From assembly GCF_014648395.1 (NCBI RefSeq), contig NZ_BMRA01000006.1:221100-285099 (forward strand): a stretch of 64,000 nucleotides of DNA, given 5' to 3'. The position numbers and the translations under genes were made by a program. Positions 40,864 through 49,073 of the stretch are shown here, in pieces (within the stretch, counting starts at the first letter, position 1; each line of letters opens with the position of its first letter). Under the pieces are notes generated by a model. It was not told where the DNA came from. It ran no database searches and worked only from the letters and a program-made list of their open reading frames with translations. Source of the stretch: Micromonospora fulviviridis. Lineage in GTDB: Bacteria; Actinomycetota; Actinomycetes; Mycobacteriales; Micromonosporaceae.

Positions 40864-42273
40864 GTGAGACAACCCAGGCTCCGCCGGAGCATGACGGCAT
40901 TCGTCGCCCTGGTAGCCGCCGCCGCGCTGACGGCGTGCGGTGGTTCCGGGTCCGGCACCGATTCCGGCAAGGACTCGCTCGAAGCGCCCGGCGCGGAGGT
41001 GCTCGAGAAGGCCACCGACAAGACCACCATCGAGTTCTGGCACGGGATGAAGGGCGCCAACGCCGCGGCGATCGACAAGCTGGTCGCCGACTTCAACGCC
41101 CAGAGCGGTGGCAAGGTCGAGGTCAAGGCCATCTTCCAGGGCAACTACGACGAGACGATCGCGAAGTACAAGGCCTCGGTGCAGCAGAAGAACACTCCCG
41201 CGCTGGTGCAGATCTACGACATCGGCTCCCGCTTCATGGTCGACTCCAAGCAGACCGTGCCGATGTACAAGTTCATCGACAAGGACAAGTTCAACGCGGG
41301 CGACATCGAACCGAACATCGCCAACTACTACTCGATCGACGGCAAGCTCCAGTCGATGCCGTTCAACACGTCCACCCCGCTGCTCTACCTGAACAAGGAG
41401 GCATTCGTCCGGGCCGGCTTCGACCCGACGAAGCCGCCGCAGAACCTCGACGAGATCGGGGAGATGGCGAAGAAGCTGACCGTCAAGGACGCCGGCGGCA
41501 AGACCGTCCAGTACGGCTTCGGCGCCGCCATCTATGGCTGGCTGGTGGAGCAGCTGATCGCCACCGACGGCAAGGAGTACTGCGACAACGGCAATGGCCG
41601 TAAGGGCCTCGCCACGAAGGTGCAGTTCGACCAGGAGACCGGCGTGCGCGTCGCCCAGTGGTGGGCGGACCTGGTGAAGGGCGGCTACGCGACGAACACC
41701 GGCCGCAAGACCGACGACGCCCAGGCTGCCTTCAAGGCCGGCACGGTGGCCATGCACCTGGAGTCCACGGGCGCCATGCGCGGCTACATCGACGCGGCCA
41801 AGGGCAAGTTCACCGTGCTCACCGCCCCGTACCCGAAGGCGAGCAGCTCGGCCACGGGCGGGCCGATCATCGGTGGCGCCTCGCTGTGGATCAACGGCGT
41901 CGGGCACAGCGACAAGCAGAAGCGGGCCGCCTGGGAGTTCGTGAAGTTCGCCTCGAGCGCGGAGCAGCAGGCCAAGTGGCACACCGGCACCGGGTACGTG
42001 CCGGTCAACGCCAAGGCGCTCGACGAGCAGATCGACAAGGACTGGGTGGCGAAGTACCCGCAGTTCAAGACCGCCGTGGACCAGCTGCACGCGCTGCCGC
42101 CGTCGGTCGCGTCGGCCGGCTGCCTGCTCGGCGTGATGCCGCAGGCCCGCAAGGCGTCCGAGGACGGGCTGGAGGCGGCGATCGTCGGTAGCAAGCCGGC
42201 CGACCAGGCCATGAAGGACGCCGCGGCGAGCGTGCAGGCCGCGATCGACAGTTACAACAAGTCGGTCAGCTGA
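40864..42273 (+). CDS. ugpB: Extracellular binding lipoprotein (UgpB-like)
   Basis: A 469-residue solute-binding lipoprotein. The lipobox is AALTACGGS. The mature region starts TTIEFWHGMKGANAAAIDKLVADFN and contains MPFNTSTPLLYLNKEAF and LWINGVGHSDKQKRAAWEF, all typical of UgpB-type glycerol-3-phosphate or glycerophosphodiester binding proteins. GTG start at 40864 has AGAGGAGAAG upstream. The convergent downstream glycerophosphodiesterase supports the substrate call. Confidence 0.85.
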   Translation: MRQPRLRRSMTAFVALVAAAALTACGGSGSGTDSGKDSLEAPGAEVLEKATDKTTIEFWHGMKGANAAAIDKLVADFNAQSGGKVEVKAIFQGNYDETIAKYKASVQQKNTPALVQIYDIGSRFMVDSKQTVPMYKFIDKDKFNAGDIEPNIANYYSIDGKLQSMPFNTSTPLLYLNKEAFVRAGFDPTKPPQNLDEIGEMAKKLTVKDAGGKTVQYGFGAAIYGWLVEQLIATDGKEYCDNGNGRKGLATKVQFDQETGVRVAQWWADLVKGGYATNTGRKTDDAQAAFKAGTVAMHLESTGAMRGYIDAAKGKFTVLTAPYPKASSSATGGPIIGGASLWINGVGHSDKQKRAAWEFVKFASSAEQQAKWHTGTGYVPVNAKALDEQIDKDWVAKYPQFKTAVDQLHALPPSVASAGCLLGVMPQARKASEDGLEAAIVGSKPADQAMKDAAASVQAAIDSYNKSVS

Positions 42274-42294
42274 CCACCGGGGGACACCTCGGGG

Positions 42295-42327
42295 AGAGGG
42301 GCCGGCTCCGACGGGGCCGGCCCCTCT
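42295..42327. terminator. Bidirectional terminator between ugpB-like and GDPD genes
   Basis: A 12-bp stem (AGAGGGGCCGGC and complement) with a 9-nt loop, followed by TCCTC, between convergent stops at 42273 and 42352. Confidence 0.8.
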
Positions 42328-42351
42328 TCCTCGCCCCTCGGTGCCTGCGGC

Positions 42352-43536
42352 TCAGATGATGTAGGCGTAGAGGTCGACGATGGCGCCGTCGGCGCGGTGC
42401 AGCCCGGCGGAGTCACCGTTCGTGCTGTTCCAGAACCCAGTGGTACGCCCGTTGTGGTAGGTGGTCGCGTCGTCGGTGCCCGGGCCGGTGTGCACCCGCA
42501 GCAGGCCACCGGGCGGGATGACGTAGCCCGCGCCCACCTCGATCCGGTCGGACGCCTGGTTACGCAGGTACCAGCCGCTGACGTCCACCGGCTGGTCGGA
42601 GACGTTGCGCAGGACGACGTGCGCGTCGGGGGAGTGGTAGCTGATGTCCTCGATGACCACGCCCGCCGCACCGGGCACCCGGCCGCGGCCGTGCAGCATG
42701 TCCCTGAGGGCGTACGGGTAGTTGGTGATCATGCCGTCGGCGCCGAGGTCCAGGGCCCACCGCCACAGCTCCGGCGAGTCGACCGTCCACGGCACCAGGG
42801 CCATGCCCACCTCGATGACCCGCACCGCGTCCTCGGGCCGCAGCCGGCGGATGTCCGGGTTGACGGAGAAGATCCACCCGGCGAGGCCCGTCAGCTTCCC
42901 GCCCTCCGGCACGTCGTACGTGATCAGCGAGACCGGGACATCGGGCAGCTGCGTGTGGAAGTCCCGGAGGGCCTGCTCGTCGAAGGAACCGACGATCAGC
43001 GGCTGCGGGCGGGCGCCCGGCTCGATCCACTCGCGCCGCCGACGCAGCCGGGCGGCGACCGCCTGCGCCAGCCCGGGATTCACCGCGGGGGACTTCAGCT
43101 CGAGGTTCAGGCCGACCCGACCCCCGAGCAGGTCGAGCAGTTCGTCGAAGGTGAGGATGCGCTGGCCGCTGAATTCGGTCCCGTACCACCCTCCGGCATC
43201 GAGCTTCTTCAGCTCGGCGAGGGTGAAGTCGTGCACGTTCCAGGGCGCGCGATACGCGTACGCCGTCCGGGCGTCGGTGGTGCGGGCGAGCGTCACATCG
43301 TGGATGATCACCAGCTCCCCATCGGCGCTGAGCTGGACGTCGGTCTCGATGTAGTCGGCGCCCTCGGCGATCGCGAGCTCGAAGGCGGCCGCGGTGTTCT
43401 CCGGCGCCAGCCCGGACGAGCCGCGGTGCGCGTACGTCGCGGCGCGGCTGACCGGCGGTGTCGCGCCGGGCCGGGGAACCGGCGCCACAGCCGGCCCTGC
43501 CCGAAGACCGGGCCTCGATGACGGACTCGTGCTCAT
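42352..43536 (-). CDS. Glycerophosphodiester phosphodiesterase with lamin-tail domain
   Basis: A 394-residue protein. The GDPD TIM barrel shows H37 (YAHRGSSG), E46 (APENT), E64/D66 (ETDVQ) and H79 (IIHDVTL), the metal and catalytic set that hydrolyses glycerophosphodiesters to glycerol-3-phosphate. After about residue 285 comes a lamin-tail (LTD)-like Ig domain (YHSPDAHVVLRNVSDQPVDVSGWYLRN). No signal peptide is obvious at the ATG (43536), odd for an LTD protein, which are usually extracellular. It faces the ugp-like importer, which would take up its product. Confidence 0.88.
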   Translation of the reverse strand: MSTSPSSRPGLRAGPAVAPVPRPGATPPVSRAATYAHRGSSGLAPENTAAAFELAIAEGADYIETDVQLSADGELVIIHDVTLARTTDARTAYAYRAPWNVHDFTLAELKKLDAGGWYGTEFSGQRILTFDELLDLLGGRVGLNLELKSPAVNPGLAQAVAARLRRRREWIEPGARPQPLIVGSFDEQALRDFHTQLPDVPVSLITYDVPEGGKLTGLAGWIFSVNPDIRRLRPEDAVRVIEVGMALVPWTVDSPELWRWALDLGADGMITNYPYALRDMLHGRGRVPGAAGVVIEDISYHSPDAHVVLRNVSDQPVDVSGWYLRNQASDRIEVGAGYVIPPGGLLRVHTGPGTDDATTYHNGRTTGFWNSTNGDSAGLHRADGAIVDLYAYII

Positions 43537-43652
43537 CCACCAACTCCCCGGGAACGGGCCGACGCCTACGGCTGCCGCCTGACCCTAACCGAGATCCAGC
43601 TCGGCCCACTCGCGGCGGTGCCGCCCGTTCCCGGCACCCGGCTGGGCGCCGG

Positions 43653-44909
43653 CTACCCGGTCCGGGTCCCGGGCGCCGCCGGCGACTGCAGCTCGTCGAG
43701 CGGCACGTCGGGGTCGGCCAGCCGGTCGAGGTCGACCGGCCCGGCTGCCGCGACGAGCCGCCGGATCGACGGCACGACGTCCCACACGTTGACGTTCATG
43801 CCGGCGAGCACCCGCCCGCCGGCGGTCCAGAAGGCGATGAACTCGCGCTTGGCGACGTCGCCCCGGACGACGACCCGGTCGGACGCCCCGGGCGGGGCGT
43901 GCCCGACGTACTCCATCCCCAGGTCGTACTGGTCGGTGTAGAAGTAGGGCAGGTCGTCGTAGCTGACGGACTGTCCCAGCATGGCGCGGGCCGCCGCCGG
44001 ACCGCCGTGCAGGGCGTTGGCCCAGTGCTCGACGCGCAGGTGCCGGCGCAGCACGGGATGGTAGGCGTTGGCGACGTCGCCGGCGGCGTAGATCTCCGGG
44101 TCGGCGGTGCGCAGGGACGCGTCGACGACGATTCCGTTCTCGACGGTGAGGCCGGCCGCCGTCGCCAGCTCGGTGTTCGGGCGTACGCCCACGGCCACCA
44201 GCACGGCGTCGGCGGGCAGTTCGGTGCCGTCGGCCAGCCGGACCGAGGAGACGCGACCGGTGCCGCGGAACTCGTGGACCTCGGCGCCGAAGTGGAAGGT
44301 GACGCCGTGGTCCCGGTGCAGGTTGGCGAACACCCGGGCGATCTCGTCGCCGAGCACCCGGCGCAACGGCAGCGCGGCCGTCTCGACGACGTCGACGGTG
44401 GCGCCGCGCTGCCGGGCGGCGGCGGCGACCTCCAGGCCGATCCACCCCGCTCCCACGATCACGAGGTGCGCGCCGTCGACCAGCGCCGCGGCGATCCGGC
44501 GACTGTCGGCGAGGGTACGCAGCCGCAGCACCCCGTCCAGGTCGACGCCGGGCGCCGCGAGGTCGCGGGGCGTGGCGCCGGTGGCCAGCAGCAGCTTGTC
44601 GTACCGGAGGTGCTGGCCGTCGGCGAGCCGCACCTCCCCGGCGGAGCGGTCGACGGCGACGGCGCGGGCCTCGGTGCGCAGGTCGACGTCGTGCGCGGCG
44701 TACCACCCGGCGTCGTGCACGTACACGCTGTCGGGTTCGGCGCCGCCGGTCAGCAGGCCCTTGGACAGTGGCGGTCGCTCGTACGGTCGCTCCGGCTCGT
44801 CGCCGATCACGACGATGCCGCCGTCGAAGCCCTCCTCCCGCAACGTCTGCGCGGCCCGCGCGCCGGCGAGCCCGGCTCCCACGATCACGAACGTGCCGGT
44901 CTTCGACAT
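43653..44909 (-). CDS. FAD-dependent ferredoxin-reductase-like oxidoreductase
   Basis: A 418-residue reductase of the same fold as the 4424 gene. It has FVIVGAGLAGARAAQTL (FAD), PYERPPLSKGLL, LVIVGAGWIGLEVAAAAR (NAD(P)H) and IYAAGDVAN. No ferredoxin or oxygenase gene is adjacent, unlike the 4424 copy. It follows folE on the same strand with a gap of 28 bases and is probably co-transcribed with it. Role uncertain: ferredoxin or rubredoxin reduction, or reduction of a pterin or quinone. Confidence 0.85.
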   Translation of the reverse strand: MSKTGTFVIVGAGLAGARAAQTLREEGFDGGIVVIGDEPERPYERPPLSKGLLTGGAEPDSVYVHDAGWYAAHDVDLRTEARAVAVDRSAGEVRLADGQHLRYDKLLLATGATPRDLAAPGVDLDGVLRLRTLADSRRIAAALVDGAHLVIVGAGWIGLEVAAAARQRGATVDVVETAALPLRRVLGDEIARVFANLHRDHGVTFHFGAEVHEFRGTGRVSSVRLADGTELPADAVLVAVGVRPNTELATAAGLTVENGIVVDASLRTADPEIYAAGDVANAYHPVLRRHLRVEHWANALHGGPAAARAMLGQSVSYDDLPYFYTDQYDLGMEYVGHAPPGASDRVVVRGDVAKREFIAFWTAGGRVLAGMNVNVWDVVPSIRRLVAAAGPVDLDRLADPDVPLDELQSPAAPGTRTG

Positions 44910-44937
44910 CGGTCCAGCTCCTTTCGGGGTACGTCGA

Positions 44938-45534
44938 TCAGCGGGGGCCGACCCCGGCCAGGGTGAAGAACTCGGCGCGCGAGCGGTGGTCGTCGCGCAG
45001 GGTGCCGAGCAGGGTGGACGTGATGGTGCTGCTGCCGACGGCCTGGACGCCGCGCAGCGTCATGCACAGGTGTTCGGCTTCGATGACCACGCCGACCCCA
45101 CGCGGGCGCAGTCGGCTGGTCAGCCAGTCGGCGATCTGTTTGGTGAGGCGTTCCTGGACCTGCGGGCCGTGGGCGAACAGTTCGACCACCCGGGCCAGCT
45201 TGGACAGCCCCAGGATGCGCTCGCCGGGCAGGTAGCCGACGTGCGCCACGCCGACGAACGGCAGCAGGTGGTGTTCGCAGACCGACCGGATCGGGATGGC
45301 CCGGGCCAGCACCAGCTCGTCGTAGCCCTCGTCGTTGTCGAAGGTGGTCAGCTGGAACTCGCGCGGGGTGAGCAGTTCGGCGTAGGCGCGGGCCATCCGG
45401 CCCGGCGTGTCGGCGAGCCCGTCGGCGGAAAGGTCCACGCCGAGCGCGGCCAGGAAGTCCGCGGCCGCCCGTTCGGCGGCGGCCGGGTCGCGGCGGGGTC
45501 GCTGGTGCTGCACTCGTTGCGCGTTGACACTCAC
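44938..45534 (-). CDS. folE: GTP cyclohydrolase I
   Basis: A 198-residue type I GTP cyclohydrolase, which converts GTP to dihydroneopterin triphosphate. Zinc ligands C86, H89 (SVCEHHLLPFVG) and C157 (EHLCMTLRG) are present, with the conserved ERILGLSKLAR and QERLTKQIAD. GTG at 45534 (GGGAG upstream) is preferred over ATG at 45567, which would fall within a palindromic operator. It lies outside any folate operon here, next to a reductase and a divergent cysteine-bearing regulator, so it is probably a conditionally used extra copy. Confidence 0.9.
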   Translation of the reverse strand: MSVNAQRVQHQRPRRDPAAAERAAADFLAALGVDLSADGLADTPGRMARAYAELLTPREFQLTTFDNDEGYDELVLARAIPIRSVCEHHLLPFVGVAHVGYLPGERILGLSKLARVVELFAHGPQVQERLTKQIADWLTSRLRPRGVGVVIEAEHLCMTLRGVQAVGSSTITSTLLGTLRDDHRSRAEFFTLAGVGPR

Positions 45535-45553
45535 TCGGGCTCCCAGGGGATTT

Positions 45554-45573
45554 TCACCAACGCTCATTGGTGA
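45554..45573. promoter_or_regulatory. TCACCAA-n6-TTGGTGA palindrome upstream of folE
   Basis: Perfect 7-bp arms with a 6-nt spacer in the folE-regulator gap. The right arm is part of TCATTGGTGATA, repeated at 45617-45628. Confidence 0.65.
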
Positions 45574-45616
45574 TAGCGATCATGCTGCCCCACCGCGTCC
45601 GGAATTTCAATAGCCT

Positions 45617-45628
45617 TCATTGGTGATA
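45617..45628 (+). promoter_or_regulatory. Second TCATTGGTGATA copy over the regulator promoter
   Basis: An exact 12-bp direct repeat of 45564-45575. It overlaps GATAAC (45625-45630), the likely -10 for the regulator, whose GTG starts 9 bases later. This suggests autorepression of a leaderless mRNA. Confidence 0.6.
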
Positions 45629-45639
45629 ACCTCTCGGCC

Positions 45640-46299
45640 GTGAGCACGGGGGAGCGCTGGAGCGCCATGGCCGCGCTCGTCGACCGGTCCCGACGGGCGC
45701 TGTACGACTACGTGTGCCGGGCCGATCACCCGGTCACCCGCGAAGAGGCGGCCGAGGCGCACGGCATGTCCCGCAACCTCACGGCGTTCCACCTCGACAA
45801 GCTCGTCGAGTCCGGCCTGCTGCGGGCCCACTACGGCACGCCGGCCGACCAACCCCGGGGCCGCGGTCGGACGCCGAAGGTCTACGAGGCCACCGGCGAC
45901 GGCGTGGCGATCACCGTTCCCGAGCGGCGCTACGAACTCATCGCCGAGATCCTCGCCGACGCGGTCGCCGACGACCCGCACGACGCCCCCGAGGCGGCGC
46001 GGCGGCATGCCCGGCGCCGCGGCCAGGAGATCGGAGCACGGGTACGCGAATCCGGCGAGGACCTCGTCGCCGTGCTCGCCGGCCTCGGCTTCGAGCCCGA
46101 GGCGCTCAGCGATCACGTGCTGCTGCGCAACTGCCCGTTCCACGTCCTGGCCACCCGGCAGACCGCCCTGGTGTGCGGGCTCAACCACGCGTTCCTCGCC
46201 GGCATGGTCGACGGCGCGGGACGTACCGACCTGCTGCCCCGGCTCGCGCCGCGTCCCGGGGCCTGCTGCGTCCGGTTGGACGGTGCGCCGGACCGGTAG
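45640..46299 (+). CDS. COG2345/SufR-like transcriptional regulator with cysteine cluster
   Basis: A 219-residue regulator with an N-terminal winged HTH (VTREEAAEAHGMSRNLTAFHLDKLVESGLL-type, residues 32-61) and a C-terminal sensor domain. Cysteines C165, C179 and C209/C210 are arranged like the cluster-binding cysteines of SufR-type proteins, so it may bind an iron-sulfur cluster or a metal. It is divergent from folE with repeated TTGGTGA half-sites between, implying control of folE and the reductase by iron, redox or metal status (inference). Confidence 0.82.
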   Translation: MSTGERWSAMAALVDRSRRALYDYVCRADHPVTREEAAEAHGMSRNLTAFHLDKLVESGLLRAHYGTPADQPRGRGRTPKVYEATGDGVAITVPERRYELIAEILADAVADDPHDAPEAARRHARRRGQEIGARVRESGEDLVAVLAGLGFEPEALSDHVLLRNCPFHVLATRQTALVCGLNHAFLAGMVDGAGRTDLLPRLAPRPGACCVRLDGAPDR

Positions 46300-46303
46300 C
46301 CGG

Positions 46304-47449
46304 TCACGGTGAGACGCGCACTTCGACCGAGCTGATGTACCACCGGAAGTCGGACGTGCTGTCGATGGTCACGTCGTTGGTGCCGCTCTTGTCGAAGGAG
46401 CGCGTGCCCGCGCACACGATCACCGACTGGCCCGCCGGCACCGGCCCAGCGCTGAACAACTGCGCGAAGTAGTGGGTGCCGCGGGTCAGCTTCTCCTGGT
46501 GGAAGCTCTCGTCGTCGTCGGTGGTCTCGTCGAGGGTCGACATCGCGGCGTACGACGGCTCGGCCACGTTGGGGTGCAGCACGTCGAGCATGAGGAAGTT
46601 CTGCTGGCTGGTGTGGGAGTTGGACCAGCCCCACTCGTCCGTCGTCTCCAGTCGGTGCGTCGCCTCGACGCACTGCGCGTCGATGAGGACCTCGACCAGA
46701 CCCGTCGTGGGCGGCACGAACGCGAACGCGATGGCGCTGAAGCCGTCGCCGGAGGCGTAGTCGAAGTCGCCGGCGTCGTCGTCCTCCATGGTGATGGAGA
46801 TGCCGACGTCACCGACCGACGGGTTCAGCGTGTGAATGCGGTCGACGACGAAGTTGTCGTTGCGCACCGGCACGAAGCCGAGGTTGAACCCGAAGAAGGG
46901 CGGCCGGAAGACCTCCCACCGGTGCGGGTCGTCGCTGTCGTCCGGTTCGAAGACGCCCCAGGGGAGCGCGCGGTCGTGGAAGGGGGACAGGCTCAACCAC
47001 TTGTCGAGGTTGTTCGAGAGGTGGAACCCCGGACGGACGTTCTCGTCGGCGGTGAACACGCCGGCCAGCGCCTCGTGGTAGTCGCTCGCTATCGCGACGA
47101 TCTCCTCACGCCGGATGTCCCGGCTGCGCAGGAACGCCTTGGCCTTGCGTCGCCGGGCCCGGTTCAGCGCGTCGTAGCTCGTAGTCAGCCCCTGCGGCGG
47201 CTGGAGCAGGTCACGAACGGTCAGGCGTTCCTGCCGCATCAACTCCCGCAGGTCCGCCCAGTCGTCGTCGCCCAGCAGGCGCCGCAGTCGCTGGCTCGCC
47301 TCCGCCGACAGCTTCGCCGCTCTGCTGCTGCGCTTCTTCGTGATCGCCCGCAGCCGTTGGTCGCGCTCCTCCGCGGCGGCCTCCGCCGACCGCCGGGCCT
47401 CCCCGGGGAAGTGGCGGAAATTGTGAACTGCCTGGTCGGTGCTGACCAT
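46304..47449 (-). CDS. Uncharacterised protein with C-terminal beta-rich domain
   Basis: A protein of about 381 residues that I do not recognise. Residues 1-110 are helical and highly charged (RSSRAAKLSAEASQRLRRLL), with DDDWADLRELMRQERLTVRDLL resembling a small helical module. The rest is acidic and beta-rich, with FRPPFFGFNLGFVPVRNDNF, a THYFAQLFSAGPVPAGQSVIV block and an ending DFRWYISSVEVRVSP typical of beta-sandwich or lectin-like folds. No signal peptide or membrane helix is seen. ATG at 47449 or GTG at 47458 could be the start. It is convergent with the regulator (4-base gap). Confidence 0.65.
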   Translation of the reverse strand: MVSTDQAVHNFRHFPGEARRSAEAAAEERDQRLRAITKKRSSRAAKLSAEASQRLRRLLGDDDWADLRELMRQERLTVRDLLQPPQGLTTSYDALNRARRRKAKAFLRSRDIRREEIVAIASDYHEALAGVFTADENVRPGFHLSNNLDKWLSLSPFHDRALPWGVFEPDDSDDPHRWEVFRPPFFGFNLGFVPVRNDNFVVDRIHTLNPSVGDVGISITMEDDDAGDFDYASGDGFSAIAFAFVPPTTGLVEVLIDAQCVEATHRLETTDEWGWSNSHTSQQNFLMLDVLHPNVAEPSYAAMSTLDETTDDDESFHQEKLTRGTHYFAQLFSAGPVPAGQSVIVCAGTRSFDKSGTNDVTIDSTSDFRWYISSVEVRVSP

Positions 47450-47594
47450 GGGAACCACCCCATCAGAGCCTCGCCCTCATCCTGCTGCGGAACCCGTCGG
47501 CTGGCCAGAGGGGTTGTGCCATGCTGGCAAAGCCGCAAAAGGCGCCAACCGGCGAAGGCCCCCACCGAGTGGATCTCTGCCGTATGGTGCGCTG

Positions 47595-49073
47595 ATGCGT
47601 CGCCGCGTACCACTCACCCTGCTTCTCGCACCGCTGCTCGTCACCGCGTGCACCAGCGATCCCGCCGCCCCGGCCGCCGGCTCGTCCGCCCCCACGACCA
47701 CGCCGAGCCCTACCGCCCCCGCCGTCGACTACACGGCCTGGCAGGCCGGACGCTCGACCCCGGTGGCCGACAAGGTCTACCCGGCCCGGGGCACCGACGC
47801 CCTGGACGTCCTGCACTACGACCTGGCGTTGGACTGGGCGCCGTCGACCAAGGTCCTCACGGGCACCGCCACCCTGCGGATCCGGCCCACCAGGGACGCT
47901 CCCGCCCTCGTACTCGACTTCATGCCCTACCAGGTCGACGGGGTGACGCTGGACGACGCGACGGTCACCGGCACCGTCGCCAAGGAGAAGCTGACCGTGA
48001 CCGCGCCGGTCGTCGCCGACAAGCCGGTGACGCTGGTGGTCAAGTACCACGGCAAGCCCAAGACCACGCCCATGCCGTCGCACCGCAAGGACGTGGAGGA
48101 CCTGGGCCTCACCGTCACCAAGGAGGGCGGCCTCTGGACGATGCAGGAGCCGTTCGGGGCCTTCACCTGGTACCCGGCGAACGACCAGCCGTCCGACGAA
48201 GCCCTCTACGACATCCGGGTGACCGTGCCGGCCGGCTGGTCCGCGATCGCCAGCGGCACCCCGGCCGGGCAGTCCGGGACCACGTTCACCTACCGCAGCA
48301 CCGACCCCGTCGCGTCGTACCTGACCACCCTTGCAGTCGGGAAGTACCAGAAGCTGACCGCCAAGGGGCCACGGGGCATTCCGCTGACCTTCTGGTACCG
48401 CAAGGGCGCCGACGACAAGCTGCTGCCGTACCTCAAGAAGTCCCCGCAGTACCTGGCCTGGCTGGAGAAGAAGTTCGGACCCTACCCGTTCCCGTCCGGT
48501 GGCGTCGTGGTGGTGGACTCGGCCTCCGGCATGGAGACCCAGCAGATGATCACGATGGGCCGGAAGATCGAGAACACCAAGGCCCGCCGGGACCGCTGGG
48601 GAGGCGACCTGCTGCACGAGTACGCCCACCAGTGGTTCGGCGACTCCGTCACGCCGACCACCTGGACCGACCTGTGGCTGAACGAGGGCTGGGCCCAGTA
48701 CGCCCAGGACCTGTACACCAAGGAGACCCTGCACCTCAGCGACGCCAGCCTGGACCGGTACCTGCGCGACGCCGACGCCGCCATGCGCAAGAAGCTCGGC
48801 CCGCCCGGCAAGCCCAACCCGAAGAACTTCGCCGAGGGCAACGTCTACCTGTGCCCGGAGGCCATGCTCCACGAGATCCACCGGCAGTTGGGTGACAAGG
48901 CCTTCTTCGCGATGGCCCGCGCCTGGGTGCAGGAGCAGCGCAACACCCAGCAGGACCGGGCGTCGTTCATCGCCTTCGTCAACAAGCAGACCGGGCGCGA
49001 CTTCACCAAGCTCATCAACACCTGGCTGGACTCGAAGACCACGCCGAAGTCGATCACCGTCGCCCGAGCATGA
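47595..49073 (+). CDS. M1-family metallopeptidase lipoprotein
   Basis: A 492-residue cell-surface zinc aminopeptidase-like lipoprotein (lipobox LLVTACTSD, then a proline/threonine-rich linker). H341-E342-x2-H345 (HEYAHQWFGDS) and E364 (NEGWAQY) form the zinc site; SGMETQQM replaces GAMEN. It is a second M1 gene, similar in plan to the one at 18803. TATGGT lies 6 bases before the ATG, so the mRNA may be leaderless. The stop overlaps the DmpA start (ATGA), so the two peptidases are co-translated. Confidence 0.92.
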   Translation: MRRRVPLTLLLAPLLVTACTSDPAAPAAGSSAPTTTPSPTAPAVDYTAWQAGRSTPVADKVYPARGTDALDVLHYDLALDWAPSTKVLTGTATLRIRPTRDAPALVLDFMPYQVDGVTLDDATVTGTVAKEKLTVTAPVVADKPVTLVVKYHGKPKTTPMPSHRKDVEDLGLTVTKEGGLWTMQEPFGAFTWYPANDQPSDEALYDIRVTVPAGWSAIASGTPAGQSGTTFTYRSTDPVASYLTTLAVGKYQKLTAKGPRGIPLTFWYRKGADDKLLPYLKKSPQYLAWLEKKFGPYPFPSGGVVVVDSASGMETQQMITMGRKIENTKARRDRWGGDLLHEYAHQWFGDSVTPTTWTDLWLNEGWAQYAQDLYTKETLHLSDASLDRYLRDADAAMRKKLGPPGKPNPKNFAEGNVYLCPEAMLHEIHRQLGDKAFFAMARAWVQEQRNTQQDRASFIAFVNKQTGRDFTKLINTWLDSKTTPKSITVARA

